64,000 nt of DNA, taken from assembly GCF_027409185.1 (NCBI RefSeq), contig NC_084467.1, forward strand, positions 80,298,501-80,362,500, read 5' to 3'. The notes beneath the pieces were generated by a model. It saw only the letters and a list, made by a program, of their open reading frames with translations. It had not been told where the DNA came from and ran no database searches. Made by a program: the position numbers and the translations under genes. Positions 1-10,440 of this stretch are shown one piece after another; position 1 is the first letter of the stretch, and every line of letters begins with the position of its first letter. Origin of the DNA: Cynocephalus volans. Its lineage: Eukaryota; Chordata; Mammalia; Dermoptera; Cynocephalidae.

Positions 1-246
1 TGGATTAATGCTGTTATTTTCTGAGTGGGTTCCTGATAAAAGGAGAGTTCAGACCCTTCCCGTCTCTCTTCCCCTCACCCAAGTGATACCTTTTGCCATA
101 TTATGACACAGCAAGAAGGCCCTCACCAGATGTGGCCCCTCAATCTTGGACTTCCCAGCCTCCAGAGCTATGAGCCAGTAAATTTCTCTTCATTACAAAT
201 ATCCAGTATGTGGCATTTTGTTATAGCACATAAAACAGACTAAAAC
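1..246 (+). mobile_element. MaLR (MST/THE1-like) LTR, 3' part
   Basis: The stretch reads like the 3' half of a mammalian MaLR LTR: a CT-rich segment, a segment resembling an LTR polyadenylation region, then the characteristic end GTTATAGCAC...AGACTAAAACA. The 5' half lies outside the window. It is a non-coding solo LTR remnant, and the subfamily was not determined. Confidence 0.75.
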
Positions 247-469
247 ATGGACCACATCAGGAAAAATGAAAATGCTTACAGATGTGGCAGGAATGGATCC
301 TTGCAATTTAATGAACTGTTTTTACTCCATCATACTCCACAACCCTTCTCTTTATTCAGGTGGCAGGCAACATGAAGCATGCATTCCTCACAGAAAAATG
401 ACACAACAAGCTACAGATAATAATCTTTAGCTTACGAATTTCAAAAGCCCAGGACTAGGGTTAATAATA

Positions 470-544
470 ATGTTGTATCACGCTAAGTATTTTAGATGTA
501 TTCTTTTATTTAATCCTCACTGTTATCCAATTAGATGATATTAT
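470..544 (-). mobile_element. MIR SINE, left fragment (split by an MLT1 LTR)
   Basis: The segment matches the antisense MIR stretch around 'ctaagtattttagatgta...tttaatcctcac'. It stops abruptly where the MLT1 LTR begins and resumes after it near 1033 with 'actattgttaaccccatttta', so the LTR landed inside an older MIR. Confidence 0.6.
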
Positions 545-1032
545 AGACAGAATAATAGCCCCCCAAAGATGTCCTTGTCCTAATACCCAAAACCTGAGAT
601 TATGTTACCTTACATAATAAAAGAAACTTTGCAGATTGATAGACTTAGGGAACTTGATATGGAGAAATTAGTCTGGATTATCCATGCTAGGTCCAATGTA
701 ATCACAAGAGTCCTTACAAGGCAGAAGAGTCAGAGTGAGTGAGAGATGTGATGACTGACGATAGAAACAGAGTGCACACAAGTGCTTGATTTGAAGATGC
801 TGTGCTCCTGGATTTGGAAGTAGAGAAAGGCATCATGATCCAAGGAATGCAGGCGGCCTCTAGAAGCTGGAAAAGGCAAGAAACAGATTCTCATGTCAAG
901 CCTCCAGAAGGAACACAGCCCTGCCAACACGAAGGATTTCTGACTTTCAGAACTGTAAGATAATACATTTGTGTTGTTTTAAACTAGTAAGTTTGGGAAA
1001 ATTTGTTATAGCAGCAATAGAAAACTAATACA
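545..1032 (+). mobile_element. MLT1-type MaLR LTR
   Basis: It runs from an 'agaataatagccccccaaaga'-like start, through the typical 'tccttacaaggcagaagagtcagag' and 'gcctctagaagctgg' blocks, to 'ttgttatagcagcaatagaaaactaatacagg'. These are landmarks of an ancient MLT1 solo LTR. The open frame across it on the minus strand has no coding support. Confidence 0.8.
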
Positions 1033-1200
1033 GGTTGGTACTATTGTTAACCCCATTTTACATAAAAGAAGACTGAGACACAAGAAATTAAGTAACGTTC
1101 CTAAGATCACAAAGCTAGTAAGTAGAAGAGGCAGGATATAAGTGGAGAAGCCTGGTTCCAGAGCTTATAGTGCTTGTCCACTACACTGTATTGCTCTGTT
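1033..1200 (-). mobile_element. MIR SINE, right fragment
   Basis: This is the antisense MIR core: 'ccccattttacataaaagaagactgagac', 'taagtaac', 'cacaaagctagtaagtagaagaggcagga'. It continues the fragment that stops at 544. Confidence 0.75.
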
Positions 1201-1945
1201 GCATAAATCAAGAGATTTAGAGAGATGAATAAGGAGAAAGGTTATCCTGGGACTAGGAGGAAGAAAAGAAAGTCAAAAGTGAAAACAATTCTAAATGCAA
1301 GTGGAGCCTGAGAAGGTAGCCACGCAATCCCTCCTCCAGGGTCAAGAAATAGGAAGGGAAGAGAGGGGACAAGAGAAACCCAAGACAAATAGGTTCAGGG
1401 ATCTAGGAGCGAGTGTGCTTATGGCCTCCTTTCTCAAGGACAGTGCAGGTTGGTCACCAGACTCTGGGGGCATGGTGTAGGGACAGAAGAATCGTCTGTG
1501 TAGTGTCTAGACAAGCAACCCTGAGACAGCCTTACTGAGTTTCCCTGCACACTCCAAGATGTCAGAGGAGGCTGGATATTTTCTTTATACCCAGAAGTGG
1601 TATAAATGTGGGAACAAAGAGCTGTTGGACCTAAAGAAAGCATATGGAAGGAAATGAAGAATGACTTATAGGATCTTGCCGGGGCTTCTGGCCAATGGCG
1701 GGATGGGAGGTTGGACCTCCCAGTGAATGTCAGCATGCATGGATGATAAGCAAAGACCAGATGTTACCATGTGTGCATCTACATACAGACAGGCACCTCT
1801 TGACAAATGGGCAAATCTTGGCCCCTGGAACTTAGATGCAACTTTATAGAAAATAGTTGCAACTACAGAAAAGTGGATGCGCTGAGAGGGAAGACTATGA
1901 AGATACAGATATTAATTTTGTAAACCTTGGGTTGCTCATTACTGA
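1200..1945. other. No gene or clear repeat recognised
   Basis: This is single-copy-looking AT/GA-rich DNA. The small open frames here (60-100 codons) show no homology I recognise, no splice context and no codon pattern suggesting translation. Confidence 0.5.
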
Positions 1946-2011
1946 TCAAGTTCAAAACCCTCATTTTAAAGACTAGAGAAACTGAGACCCAGAGGTTTTA
2001 AGTAACTTATT
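1946..2011 (-). mobile_element. MIR SINE fragment
   Basis: A short antisense MIR core is visible ('cctcattttaaagactagagaaactgagacc', 'taagtaactta'), immediately followed by the target site of a tRNA-derived SINE. Confidence 0.6.
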
Positions 2012-2026
2012 TAAACTGTGACCCTA

Positions 2027-2199
2027 TGGGCCAGCCCGTGGCTCACTTGGGAGAGTGTGGTGCTGATTACACCAAGGCCATGGGTTCGGATCCCATATAG
2101 GGATGGCTGGTTAGCTCACTGGGTGAGTGTGGTGCTAACAACACCAAGACAAGGGTTAAGATCCCCTTACCGGTCATCTTTAAAAAAATAAAAATAAAA
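2027..2199 (+). mobile_element. Dimeric tRNA-Ile-derived SINE (CYN-like)
   Basis: Two tRNA-like units lie head to tail. Unit 1 has the A-box region 'gtggctcacttgggagag' and B box 'ggttcggatcc'. Unit 2 has 'ggttagctcactgggtgag' and 'ggttaagatcc'. They are followed by 'ccccttaccggtcatc' and an A-rich tail. A 15-bp direct repeat, TAAACTGTGACCCTA, flanks it at 2012-2026 and 2200-2214, proving LINE-mediated insertion. The pattern fits the colugo CYN dimers (family name from memory). It is not a functional tRNA gene. Confidence 0.9.
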
Positions 2200-2244
2200 T
2201 AAACTGTGACCCTAAACAATTATTAAATTATAGGATAGAATGAA

Positions 2245-2665
2245 TTGGTTCATTTCTGTTGCTTGTAACAGAATACCTGAAACTGGGTCATTTATAAAGA
2301 AACAAAATTTATTTCTTACAGTTTGGGAGGCTGGGAAGTCGACGGTCCAGGGGTCACATCTGGTGAGGGCCTTCTTCTGGGGAAATGCTCTGCAGTGATG
2401 CAGGGTATCACATGGTGAGAGAATGGCTAGAGTGAGAGAGTTCAACTTCTCACTTGCTCTCCTTATAAAGCCACCAAGCCACATTCATAATAACTCATTA
2501 TTCCATGAATGGATCAATCCATTCATGAGGGCACATTCCTCACAATCTAATCACCTCTTAAAGGAGCCACCTTTCAAATACCATAATTTGATTTCTCACC
2601 CTCTTAACACTGTTACAATGAGGTCAAGCTTCATTGAGTTTTTGGGAGACATTCAGCTACAGAAT
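2245..2665 (-). mobile_element. MaLR (MST-like) LTR, 3' LTR of an ERV fragment
   Basis: Read on the minus strand this is a MaLR LTR: the + strand shows its reverse end 'tgttgcttgtaacagaatacctgaaactggg' and continues through 'ttaaaggagccacctttcaaatacc' to 'ttgggagacattcagctacaga'. Internal retroviral-like sequence follows directly, so this is the 3' LTR of a partial provirus rather than a solo LTR. It is closely related to the LTRs at 5455 and 19490. Confidence 0.8.
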
Positions 2666-3330
2666 TCCACCCTTGGCCCCACAAAATTCATGACTTTTTC
2701 CACATACAAATACATTCATTTCATCCCCATAGCCCCAAAGTCTTAACTTGTTCCAGTACCAACTTTAAAAAGTCCAAATTCCCATATGTAAAATTAAAAC
2801 AAGTTATCTACTTCCAAGATGAAATGGTGGGACAAGCATAAGACAGAAATCCTCATTCCAAAATGGAGAAATAAGCCAAAAGGAAAGGTTAACAGGTTTT
2901 GAACAAGTCCAAAACCCAGCAGGAAAGGCATCATATCACAAAGCTGGAGAATAATCTTCCTTGATCCCATGTTCTTACTGAGTTTCTGCAAGCTAGTGCA
3001 GGGGTTGGGCCTCCAAGTCCTCAGGCAGCCCTTCTCGTATGACTTTTCTAGTCTCAGGCCATGCTTTAGCTCTTCCAGGCTGGTGTTGCACGCTGGTAGC
3101 TGTACAGTTCTGGGGTCCTCGTGGTGGTCCAGCTCCCATGGCTTCATTAGGCATGTCCTGGTGGGGTTTCTTTGCTGCAGTTCCAACCCCACATTTCTGC
3201 TCAGCATTGCTATAGTGGAGGTTCTCTGTGGTGACTCTGCTCCTGTGACAGATCTCTTCTTTATTTAACCATTCCCCTTCTGTTGAACATATAGATTGTA
3301 TCTGGCTTTTCATTATTACAAATAAACCTG
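2666..3330 (-). mobile_element. MaLR internal sequence (degenerate ERV-L/MaLR fossil)
   Basis: It adjoins the LTR and matches the remembered layout of THE1/MST internal DNA on the minus strand: 'ccccaaagtcttaacttgttccagtacc', 'gttatctacttccaagatg', 'accccacatttctgctcagcattgctatagtggaggttctctg'. It lacks coding capacity. The 100-137-codon frames across it are chance openings; MaLR internals encode no envelope and are long dead. Confidence 0.7.
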
Positions 3331-3394
3331 TAAATTTAGGCCTTAAACTTCCATAAACAAGAGAGGAGATTTACTAGTTTTTGTAACTCATATG

Positions 3395-4345
3395 TCAGGA
3401 AAATAAAAAGATGAGTCAAAAACTGTGAGAAAGTATTTACAAATGAAATACCTGATAAAGACCTTGTATGTCCAAAATATATAAAGAACTCTCAAAACTC
3501 AATGAGAAAACAAAACAACCCAATTTCTTAAAGTGAACAAAATATTTGAACGACACTTCACAAAAGAAGATATACAGTTGGCATACAAACACATGACAAT
3601 ATGATCATCATTAGTCATTAGGGAAATGTATACAATGAGATACTACTATGCACCTATTAGAATGAGTAACATGGAAAAGACTGACCATATCAAGTGTTGG
3701 CGAAGATGTGGAGGAAATGGAACTCTCCATACATTGCTGGTGGGATTTAAAATGGTATGATTACTTTGGAAAAGTTTGGCAGTGTCTCAAAAAGTTAAAC
3801 GGATACCTACCATGTTTTCCAGCTATCCTACTCCTAAATATTTACCCAAGAGAAAAGGAAATACATATTTATACTTGTATACAAATGATCATAACAGCTT
3901 TATTTGTAATAGCCAAAAACTAGAAACAATGCAAATGTTCATCAACAGGTAAATGGATAAACTAATTGAAGTATATCCATGCAATGGAATACTGTGCAAC
4001 AATAAAAAGGGACAAATTTTTGATGCAATCTGAATAAATTTCAAAATAATTATGCTGAGTGAAAGAAGCCAGACCAAGAAAAGTGCATCTATATGATTCC
4101 ATTTATATAAAGCTCAGAAAATGCAACTAATCTATAGTGAAAGAAAGCAGATCAGATGTTGGCTGTGGAATGGGACAGGGTAGAAAGAAATTTCTGGAGG
4201 TGATGGATAGATTCATTATCTTGTTTGTGGTGATGGTTTTATGGGATGTACATACACGTCAAAGCTCATCAGATTGTATGCTTTAAATATGTGTAGTTTA
4301 CTGTATGGCATTATATCTCAATAAAGCTGTGTTAAAAGGGGGAAA
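3395..4345 (+). mobile_element. L1M LINE, 3' end
   Basis: It includes the end of ORF2 ('cacttcacaaaagaagatatac', 'gcaaatgttcatcaacag', 'atggaatactgtgcaacaataaaaagg') and a 3' UTR ('gatgtacatacacgtcaaagctcatcagattgtatgctttaaatatgtg', ending 'caataaagctgtgtt'). Stops and indels break the frame. It is a 5'-truncated, old mammalian L1. Confidence 0.85.
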
Positions 4346-4765
4346 GGAGATGGTGGGCTTCAATGGAACTAGTGACTATCATCAGCAATCTAATCTCTTC
4401 TCTCTGTCATGCCTCCTGGTCTGAAAGAGAGAGATTTCCAAGCAAGAGACTTAAGACCTGAAATTCACCCTGATTGGTGCCTTGGTGCCAGGCAAAGTAA
4501 TGCCTACAGGAAGGGGGCTAGACAGGAGGGGGAAAAAAGCCATTGGCAACTGACAATATTTGCTCATGAGAACACTGAGAACAGTCAGAAATACCAGTGT
4601 AGGGTGGGGTAAGGGCCTTTCAGGCTCTAGGAACCTACCTCAGTAGATGGGACAAGAATCAGCCAAACACAGGTAACGTTAAGATCACTAGGTGGTGGTT
4701 CATTTGTCTTATGTGATCATTTGTGCCCATATTGTTTTATATTCCACCTTCATTTCCATCTTTTG
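4346..4765. other. No gene or clear repeat recognised
   Basis: This is unique-looking DNA between an L1M end and a hAT-like element. The 67-codon + frame at 4409-4612 has no recognisable product. Confidence 0.45.
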
Positions 4766-5085
4766 AAACAGGTTCGACCAGCACAATCCAATAGAAATAT
4801 AACGTTTGAGTCACATATGTAATTTTAAAGTTTCTAGTATCCACATTTTAAAAGTAAAAAGAAAAAGAAGTGAGATTCATTTTAATAATATTTTTTAAAC
4901 TGATATATCAAAAACATTTTTTCAACAGGTATTCCACATAAAAATTTATTAATGAGATTTTTTTCCATCCTTTTTTGGTACTAAGTCTTTGAATTCCAGT
5001 GTGTACTTTATTCTCACAGCACATCTTCAATGCTCAACAGCCATACGTGGCTAGGGGCTACTATATTGTACAGCACAGGGTGAAA
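4766..5085. mobile_element. Non-autonomous hAT-like DNA transposon fossil
   Basis: The sequence begins 'accagcacaatccaatagaaatata' and ends 'ccatacgtggctaggggctactatattgtacagcacagg'. The middle carries the 'gtactaagtctttgaattccagtgtgtactttattctcacagcacatc' block of a common mammalian DNA-transposon fossil. I recognise the family by sight but cannot name the subfamily with confidence. Confidence 0.6.
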
Positions 5086-5454
5086 CCATAGTACATCTTG
5101 TCAGGTTGCTTAAGAATCTCATTTCACATAATACTCTTATTGCATGGGAGTTATTTCCACAAAACATTAAATATCATATACTATATCCTCAAGTTTATTC
5201 TGAAATTCATTAAATAGAATTTACATGATTATTAATCTATTTTTAATAAAAGCGCATTCTAGATAATGCATTTATTTACTCAACTCCCTCCACTTCAGAT
5301 GCTTTAGTGGAGAAAAGAAATATTATGGTCTGATTTTGGCCAGCTGTAAAACTAAGTGTTAATAGCTTTATTTAATGGAACTTAATGAAAAAAACAGAAT
5401 TTTGTCTCAAATATTGTTGCTGTATGTTTGTTAGAAGTTAATCAAAGATTTTTG
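5086..5454. other. AT-rich spacer, nothing recognised
   Basis: The segment is AT-rich without a coding frame, tRNA or clear repeat. The next element, a MaLR LTR, starts at the 'tgtattagcccatttatgttgc' boundary. Confidence 0.45.
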
Positions 5455-5724
5455 TATTAGCCCATTTATGTTGCTTATAACAAAATACTTGGAACTAGGC
5501 AATTTGTAAGAAAATGAAATTTATTGCTTACAGTTTAGGAGGCTGGGAAGTCCACAGCCCAGGGAACACATCTGATGAGAGTCTCCTTGGGTGGTGGCTT
5601 TATAGCAATGCAGGGGTCTCACATGGCAGAAAATGGCAGAGCAGAGAGAGAGACTCTCACGTACTCTCCTTTTAAAGCCCTCAGAACCATGCCCCGGACC
5701 AACCAACCACCATTTTTATTTATT
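5455..5724 (-). mobile_element. MaLR (MST-like) LTR, first half
   Basis: The + strand shows the reverse-orientation MaLR end 'tgtattagcccatttatgttgcttataacaaaatactt' and then the CT-rich centre. It is broken by an L1 in antisense orientation and resumes at about 6520 with 'ttaatccattcactattgcatgg'. Confidence 0.8.
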
Positions 5725-6519
5725 TATTTATTTATTTATCTATTTTTTCTTAGTACATTTTTTATTGTTATGAATATTCATAAGATACAAGGCTGATTGT
5801 CACCACTCGTGTCCAATACATGATGGCCAGATCCATACTAGCAGCATGCCCATTACTGCAAATTGTGATTATACTGTGTGTCCCCCAGCGAATTATCCCT
5901 GACCTCCCTCTCCAGCCCCCTTTCCCCCACTACACTCTGTATTCCTAAGTATGCTCTCTCCCTCTGCAAGTCCAACACACCACTGTAGTCTTTCTTTCCT
6001 TTCTACTTTCTCTCTTAGCTCCCATTCATGAGTGAGAACATGTGGTATTTATCCCTCGGTGCTTTGCTTATTTCACTCGTCGTAAGTTTCTCCAAGCTCA
6101 TCCACATTGTTGCAAATGGGAGAATTTCATTTTTTTTTATGTCAGAGTAGTATTCCATGGTGTACATATACCACATTTTCCTTATCCATTCATCTATCAA
6201 TGGACATTTAGGTTGGTTCCGTATCTTGGCTATTGTAAACAGAGCTGCAATGAACGTGAGAGTGCAGGTATCCCTTCAATATGATGATTTCCATTCTTTT
6301 TGGTATATACCCAGAAGTGGGATTGCTGGATCATATGGAAGATCAATCTGTAGTTGTTCGAGAAACCTCTATACTGTTTTCCATAGTGGTTGTACTAATT
6401 TACAGTCTCATGAACAGTGTAGAAGTGTTCCCTTCTCTCCACACCCTCACCAGCATTTGTTATTCTCCATCTTTTTGATTATAGCCAGTCTAACTGGGGT
6501 AAGGTGATACCTCAATTGA
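5725..6519 (-). mobile_element. L1 LINE 3' end inserted into the LTR
   Basis: The left end is (TTTA)n, the antisense of an A-rich tail. The right part is antisense L1 ORF2 end: 'gagtgagaacatgtggtattt', 'gtagtattccatggtgtacatata', 'ggctattgtaaacagagctgcaatgaacg', 'cccagaagtgggattgctggatcatatgg'. The flanks 'caccattttta' and 'cacctttatta' look like a diverged target duplication, since the intact relative at 19490 has the LTR continuous across this point. The three overlapping frames here are ORF2 remnants or shadows. Confidence 0.85.
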
Positions 6520-6720
6520 GCACCTTTATTAATCCATTCACTATTGCATGGTCCTACAAACTAATCACCTCCCCAAAGCCCCACCTTTCAATCAGTGCAA
6601 TACGATTTCTCATTCTCTCAACATGGTCATGGTGGGGGCCAACTTTGCAGTACCTGGAACTTTGGGGGGCATAATTTAAGCTTCAGTAAGTTTGGGGGGG
6701 AACATTCAATCCACAGCAAT
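6520..6720 (-). mobile_element. MaLR LTR, second half
   Basis: It continues the LTR broken at 5724: 'cactattgcatggtcctacaaactaatcacctcc', 'cccacctttcaatcagtgcaata', ending 'ggggggaacattcaatccacagca'. Confidence 0.75.
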
Positions 6721-7980
6721 TTAATAAGCTGAAACAAAGTACTATGTAATTTTAAAGTACTTTAGAAACCAGCAAAGCATGTTAAAATTATCTACCGACT
6801 TTATATGAGAAAAATACTGATGTGGTGGTTTAAATATGCTATAACTAGAATGTTCCAGTTGTTCAAGAACAGTGCCAGTTGTCCCAGCATAACTATTAAT
6901 GATTACCCTTTTCACCTCAAAACCTAATTTGAACAATTTTGGATAAAGCGTATGGTCATCCCCGCTATAGCACATAATGTGAAAATACTAACATTGGTCA
7001 AAGTTTAAACTTTAATTACTAGTATGTGTATAGCTTATATTTAAGTATTCTTTCTCAAAGGAAACAAAACTCTCTTATGTTGTTTCCCTATATAAACCTT
7101 TGTACTCAGCATAAAGAAAAAATGAAGGGCATTTTAATTTATTTTTTTTACTCTTCATTTCAAGACTATATTCAATAAACTTAATTTACATAAATGAATT
7201 CTAGAAAACTGATCCATGGGCATAATAGAGGCATTTTATACTGTTTCACTCTTTATGATTAATTATTTTGTTCCTATGAGAAGGTCATTTCTCAACATAA
7301 TACTCTCACCAATGTGTTAGTAGTCAAAGGTTTTTGTGAAAGAAAATGCTGTATGAATGTTGATCTTTCTACCACTAAGGTAATATAATTACTAATTTTT
7401 AAATAAAACTAGGGAAATATTTTAAGCAATTTATTTTAAATCACAACAGTTCACTAGAATGATCTGGAACCAGGTGAGATATTCCTAATTGCTGCCAAGC
7501 TGGGCTCTCAGTGGACTGGGTGGTCTGAGCCTGCAGATGGTTTGTCTCTAGCATTTGAAGCAGGTTGAAAGGGCCAGACACAGATAAGCACCAGCATCCA
7601 GTCACCCCTGCTGTGTGGATGACTTGACATGTGAACATGGGTTTTCTAATTTCCAGCCAGCACTTCTTCCACTCCTTTCAGTATGTCAGACATTGTGGCA
7701 TAAAGAAAAGAGCAAACCTCTGGAATTTGGGGGAATGGAAGAGGAGAGGAACACATAAGCAGATGTAAATTGTTAAGATTCTATTTCTTAGCTGGGTGAT
7801 AGGTTTGTGGATGGTTATTATACTATTAAAAACAGACAGACAAATAAATAATAGATTATGCATGGCCTAGTGATTATTGTGTCCAAGACCAAAGATTTTA
7901 ATTAATTAAATTCTATTCAACTGAGGTATAGTTTTTTTGTTATTTTATGGTCGTTCTTTTTTTTTTTTTTTTTTTTGATC
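6721..7980. other. Unique intergenic DNA ending in a poly(T) run
   Basis: No gene, RNA or repeat family is recognised over most of this stretch. At 7956-7976 there is a run of about 20 T, possibly the relic of an antisense A-tail, but nothing recognisable is attached. Small frames at 7441-7638 (-) and 7678-7863 (-) are unsupported. Confidence 0.45.
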
Positions 7981-7984
7981 CCAG

Positions 7985-8185
7985 CACTGTGCTTGATAGC
8001 TATATGACTTTCAGCGGGTATATAACATTTCTGAACTGAATTTTTGTAAATATGTTTTTTTTAAATACCCAAATCTGCATTAATACCTGCCTAACAGAAT
8101 TGTTGGAATATTGCACTAAAAAAAAAATGTATGCGAAAAGAAACAAGGCACAGTGCCAGGTTCATAAATAAGAATAGTTAGTTTT
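7985..8185 (+). mobile_element. MIR SINE, degenerate
   Basis: The weak sense MIR order is present: 'agctatatgactttcagcgggtatataacatttctgaactgaatttttg', then 'aatacctgcctaacagaattgttggaat', then 'agtgccaggttcataaataagaatagtta'. A homopolymer interrupts it. Confidence 0.5.
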
Positions 8186-8433
8186 CTTCCTTCTTTTTCA
8201 TACTATCTGCTTCCCAGATTGATACCTCTGTCTATATGAAACCTCTTTTCATCAGTCATAGAAGTTGTTTTTAATTACTTGGCTGTTTTGTTTGTCTTTT
8301 TTTTTTTTTTTTCCTTTTCATTGAGATTTCATTTCTGCTTACACTCATCAGGTATAATTTGCTAAAATCCTATTTAACATACTTAGATTTTTGTGCTGTG
8401 TACATCTAAGGAGGGAGGGAGAAATGGGAAGGG

Positions 8434-8872
8434 AACTATAGTGAGTTGAATGATGCCCCAAATAGAGATGTAAACCTGTAAATGTGACCTTATTTGGGAA
8501 AAAAATGGTCTTTGCTGATGTAACTAAGCTAAGGATCTCTAGATTATCTGGGTGGGTTCTGTACCCGATGACAAATGTCCTTATAAGAGACACTCAGAGG
8601 AGAGGCAGGGAAAGAAAAGGAGAAGGCCATATGAAAATGGAGGCACAGATTAGAGTTATGCTGCCACAAGCCCAGGAATGTCTGGAGCACCCAGAAGCTG
8701 GACGACGCAAGGGAGGATTCCCCCTAGAGTCTTCAGAGGGAGCTCGGCTCTACTGACACCTCGATTTCCAACTTCTGGACTCTAGAACTGTGAGAAAATA
8801 CTTTTTTCTTGTTGTAAGCCACCAAGTTTGGGGCAATTTGTTAAGGCAGCCACAGGAAACTAATACAGAAAC
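8434..8872 (+). mobile_element. MLT1-type MaLR LTR, near full length
   Basis: It starts 'ctatagtgagttgaatgatgcccc' and ends 'ggcagccacaggaaactaatacag', with the landmark blocks 'tgtaaatgtgaccttatttggg', 'atgtccttataagagac', 'agagtcttcagagggagc' and 'gttgtaagccaccaagtttggggc' in order. It is a non-coding solo LTR. Confidence 0.85.
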
Positions 8873-9085
8873 TAACGTTTATTGCATCCTGGCATTCTTC
8901 TAGGAACTTCAGACATGTTCTCGTTTAGCCCTCAAAAGAATCTGGTAAGGCAATATTATGATGCCCATTTTTACATGGGAAGCTTACCCACAGTCACTCA
9001 GCTAATGAGTAGCAGAGCTGAGATTAAACCTAAATCAGTGTCATCATAAAGCTCATACACTATCCACTGCACCATGCTACCTGCC
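8873..9085 (-). mobile_element. MIR SINE
   Basis: The antisense MIR order is present: 'acgtttattgcatcctggcattcttctagg', 'gcccatttttacatgggaagc', 'cacagtcactcagctaatgagtagcagagctgagatt', 'tcatacactatccactgcaccatgctac'. Confidence 0.75.
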
Positions 9086-9334
9086 AAATTGTGGCTCTTT
9101 ATAATGAATGTGACGTTGAAAAAAAAAATGAGGGATCTTCTTTTACCTTTAACATAAAATAGTCTTGCCAGATAAGCATTCATAAACATTTTCTGTCTGC
9201 TTGATACTTGAATGGACAGGAAGGTATAAGTAGAAATAAAATAGCAATACGCTGTCAAGTATTCTTGATATACTTCAATATTGGTATTTATGTTTCTTTT
9301 TGGTCTTTTACCTTTTCTTTCAGATGACCTCAGT

Positions 9335-9460
9335 CTTTCATTTATTCATTTAATAATTCATTCAACAAATATCTTTTTGAGTATCTATTATGGGCCAGGT
9401 ACTAGGCTAGGTGACAGTGATATAAAAATGAATAAGATATCATTCCTTAAGTTACTCCAA
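9335..9460 (-). mobile_element. L2 LINE 3' end
   Basis: The antisense L2 terminus is visible: 'tcatttaataattcattcaacaaatatctttttgagtatctattatgggccaggtactaggctagg'. It is a short fossil fragment. Confidence 0.65.
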
Positions 9461-10090
9461 AAGGAAAATTAGTTACAGCCTATAAGTTGTATAGGATAGG
9501 TTGGCCACTTTTAACTATAAATAAGGCAATGTTGCTGAAACTTACACACCTTCTGCTCTTTACTGTTACTCAAACACTAAAGATTTCCCCCTTCATGTGA
9601 AACATACATTTCCACAAGCTCAATTTTGTACAATACGCATGGGGCAAATTGGCAATATACCATAAGTACGTGTAGTTATTAATCATGACAATATGGGGAA
9701 TGAGTGAGAGTCAAGACAAACCCATAGAATTTCTAAGATTTTTCATAGCTTGGGATAGCTCAGATAATTGTGTGAATTTTCCAGACCCAGGAACAAAAGG
9801 CCCTGCGAAGGTTACCTCATTAAGCAGGGTGACCAATGTCAAAAAACTAAACATTTCTATTACTTAAACCTGTGTTTAACACCTTTGTATCGAACACCTC
9901 TTGTGCATTTTGGGAGATGATTCTCTACTGATCTCTCACAGTTCTGCACGTCTGTGAGTACAGTCACTGATAGCTTTTGTTCCAGACCATCTTTTCAAAG
10001 ATGTCTGTATAGCAAACAGCTTTGGAAAGATGAGATAGTATCTCTTTCTGGAGCAGAGGACAGATTTGTTTGCTGACCACTTGTCTTACT
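9461..10090. other. No gene recognised
   Basis: The DNA looks unique. The 60-codon + frame at 9685-9867 has no recognisable relative. Confidence 0.45.
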
Positions 10091-10440
10091 TAGACTGTGT
10101 GTGCTGCTATAACAGAATACCACAGACCAGGTAATTAGTAAATAACGGAAATTTATTTCTCACAGTTCTGGAGGCTGGAAGTCCAAGATCAAAGCACTGG
10201 CATTAGGCATCTGATGAGGAGTACATCTTCCAGAGAGGAGGGACACTGTGTCCTCTCATGAATGAGGGCTGAAGGGCAAAAGGGACAGACTTTCCCCTTC
10301 AAGCCCTTATAAGGGCACCTAATTGCATTCACAAGGAAGAAGTCCTCATGATGTAATCACCTTTTAATGGCCCCACTTCCTAATGCCATCACTTTGGCAG
10401 CACCTGAATTTTGGCAGGGACACGTTCAAACCATAACACC
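10091..10440 (-). mobile_element. MaLR/MLT1-like LTR
   Basis: The reverse-orientation landmarks are 'gtgtgctgctataacagaataccacagaccagg', 'aatttatttctcacagttctggaggctggaagtccaagatcaaag', 'cccttataagggcacctaattgcattcac' and the end 'caggga cacgttcaaaccataaca'. It is a non-coding solo LTR. Confidence 0.8.

Noticed and set aside
2794-3313. Open frames of 99-137 codons on both strands
   Set aside because: They lie in degenerate MaLR internal sequence and overlap on opposite strands; no protein family is recognisable.
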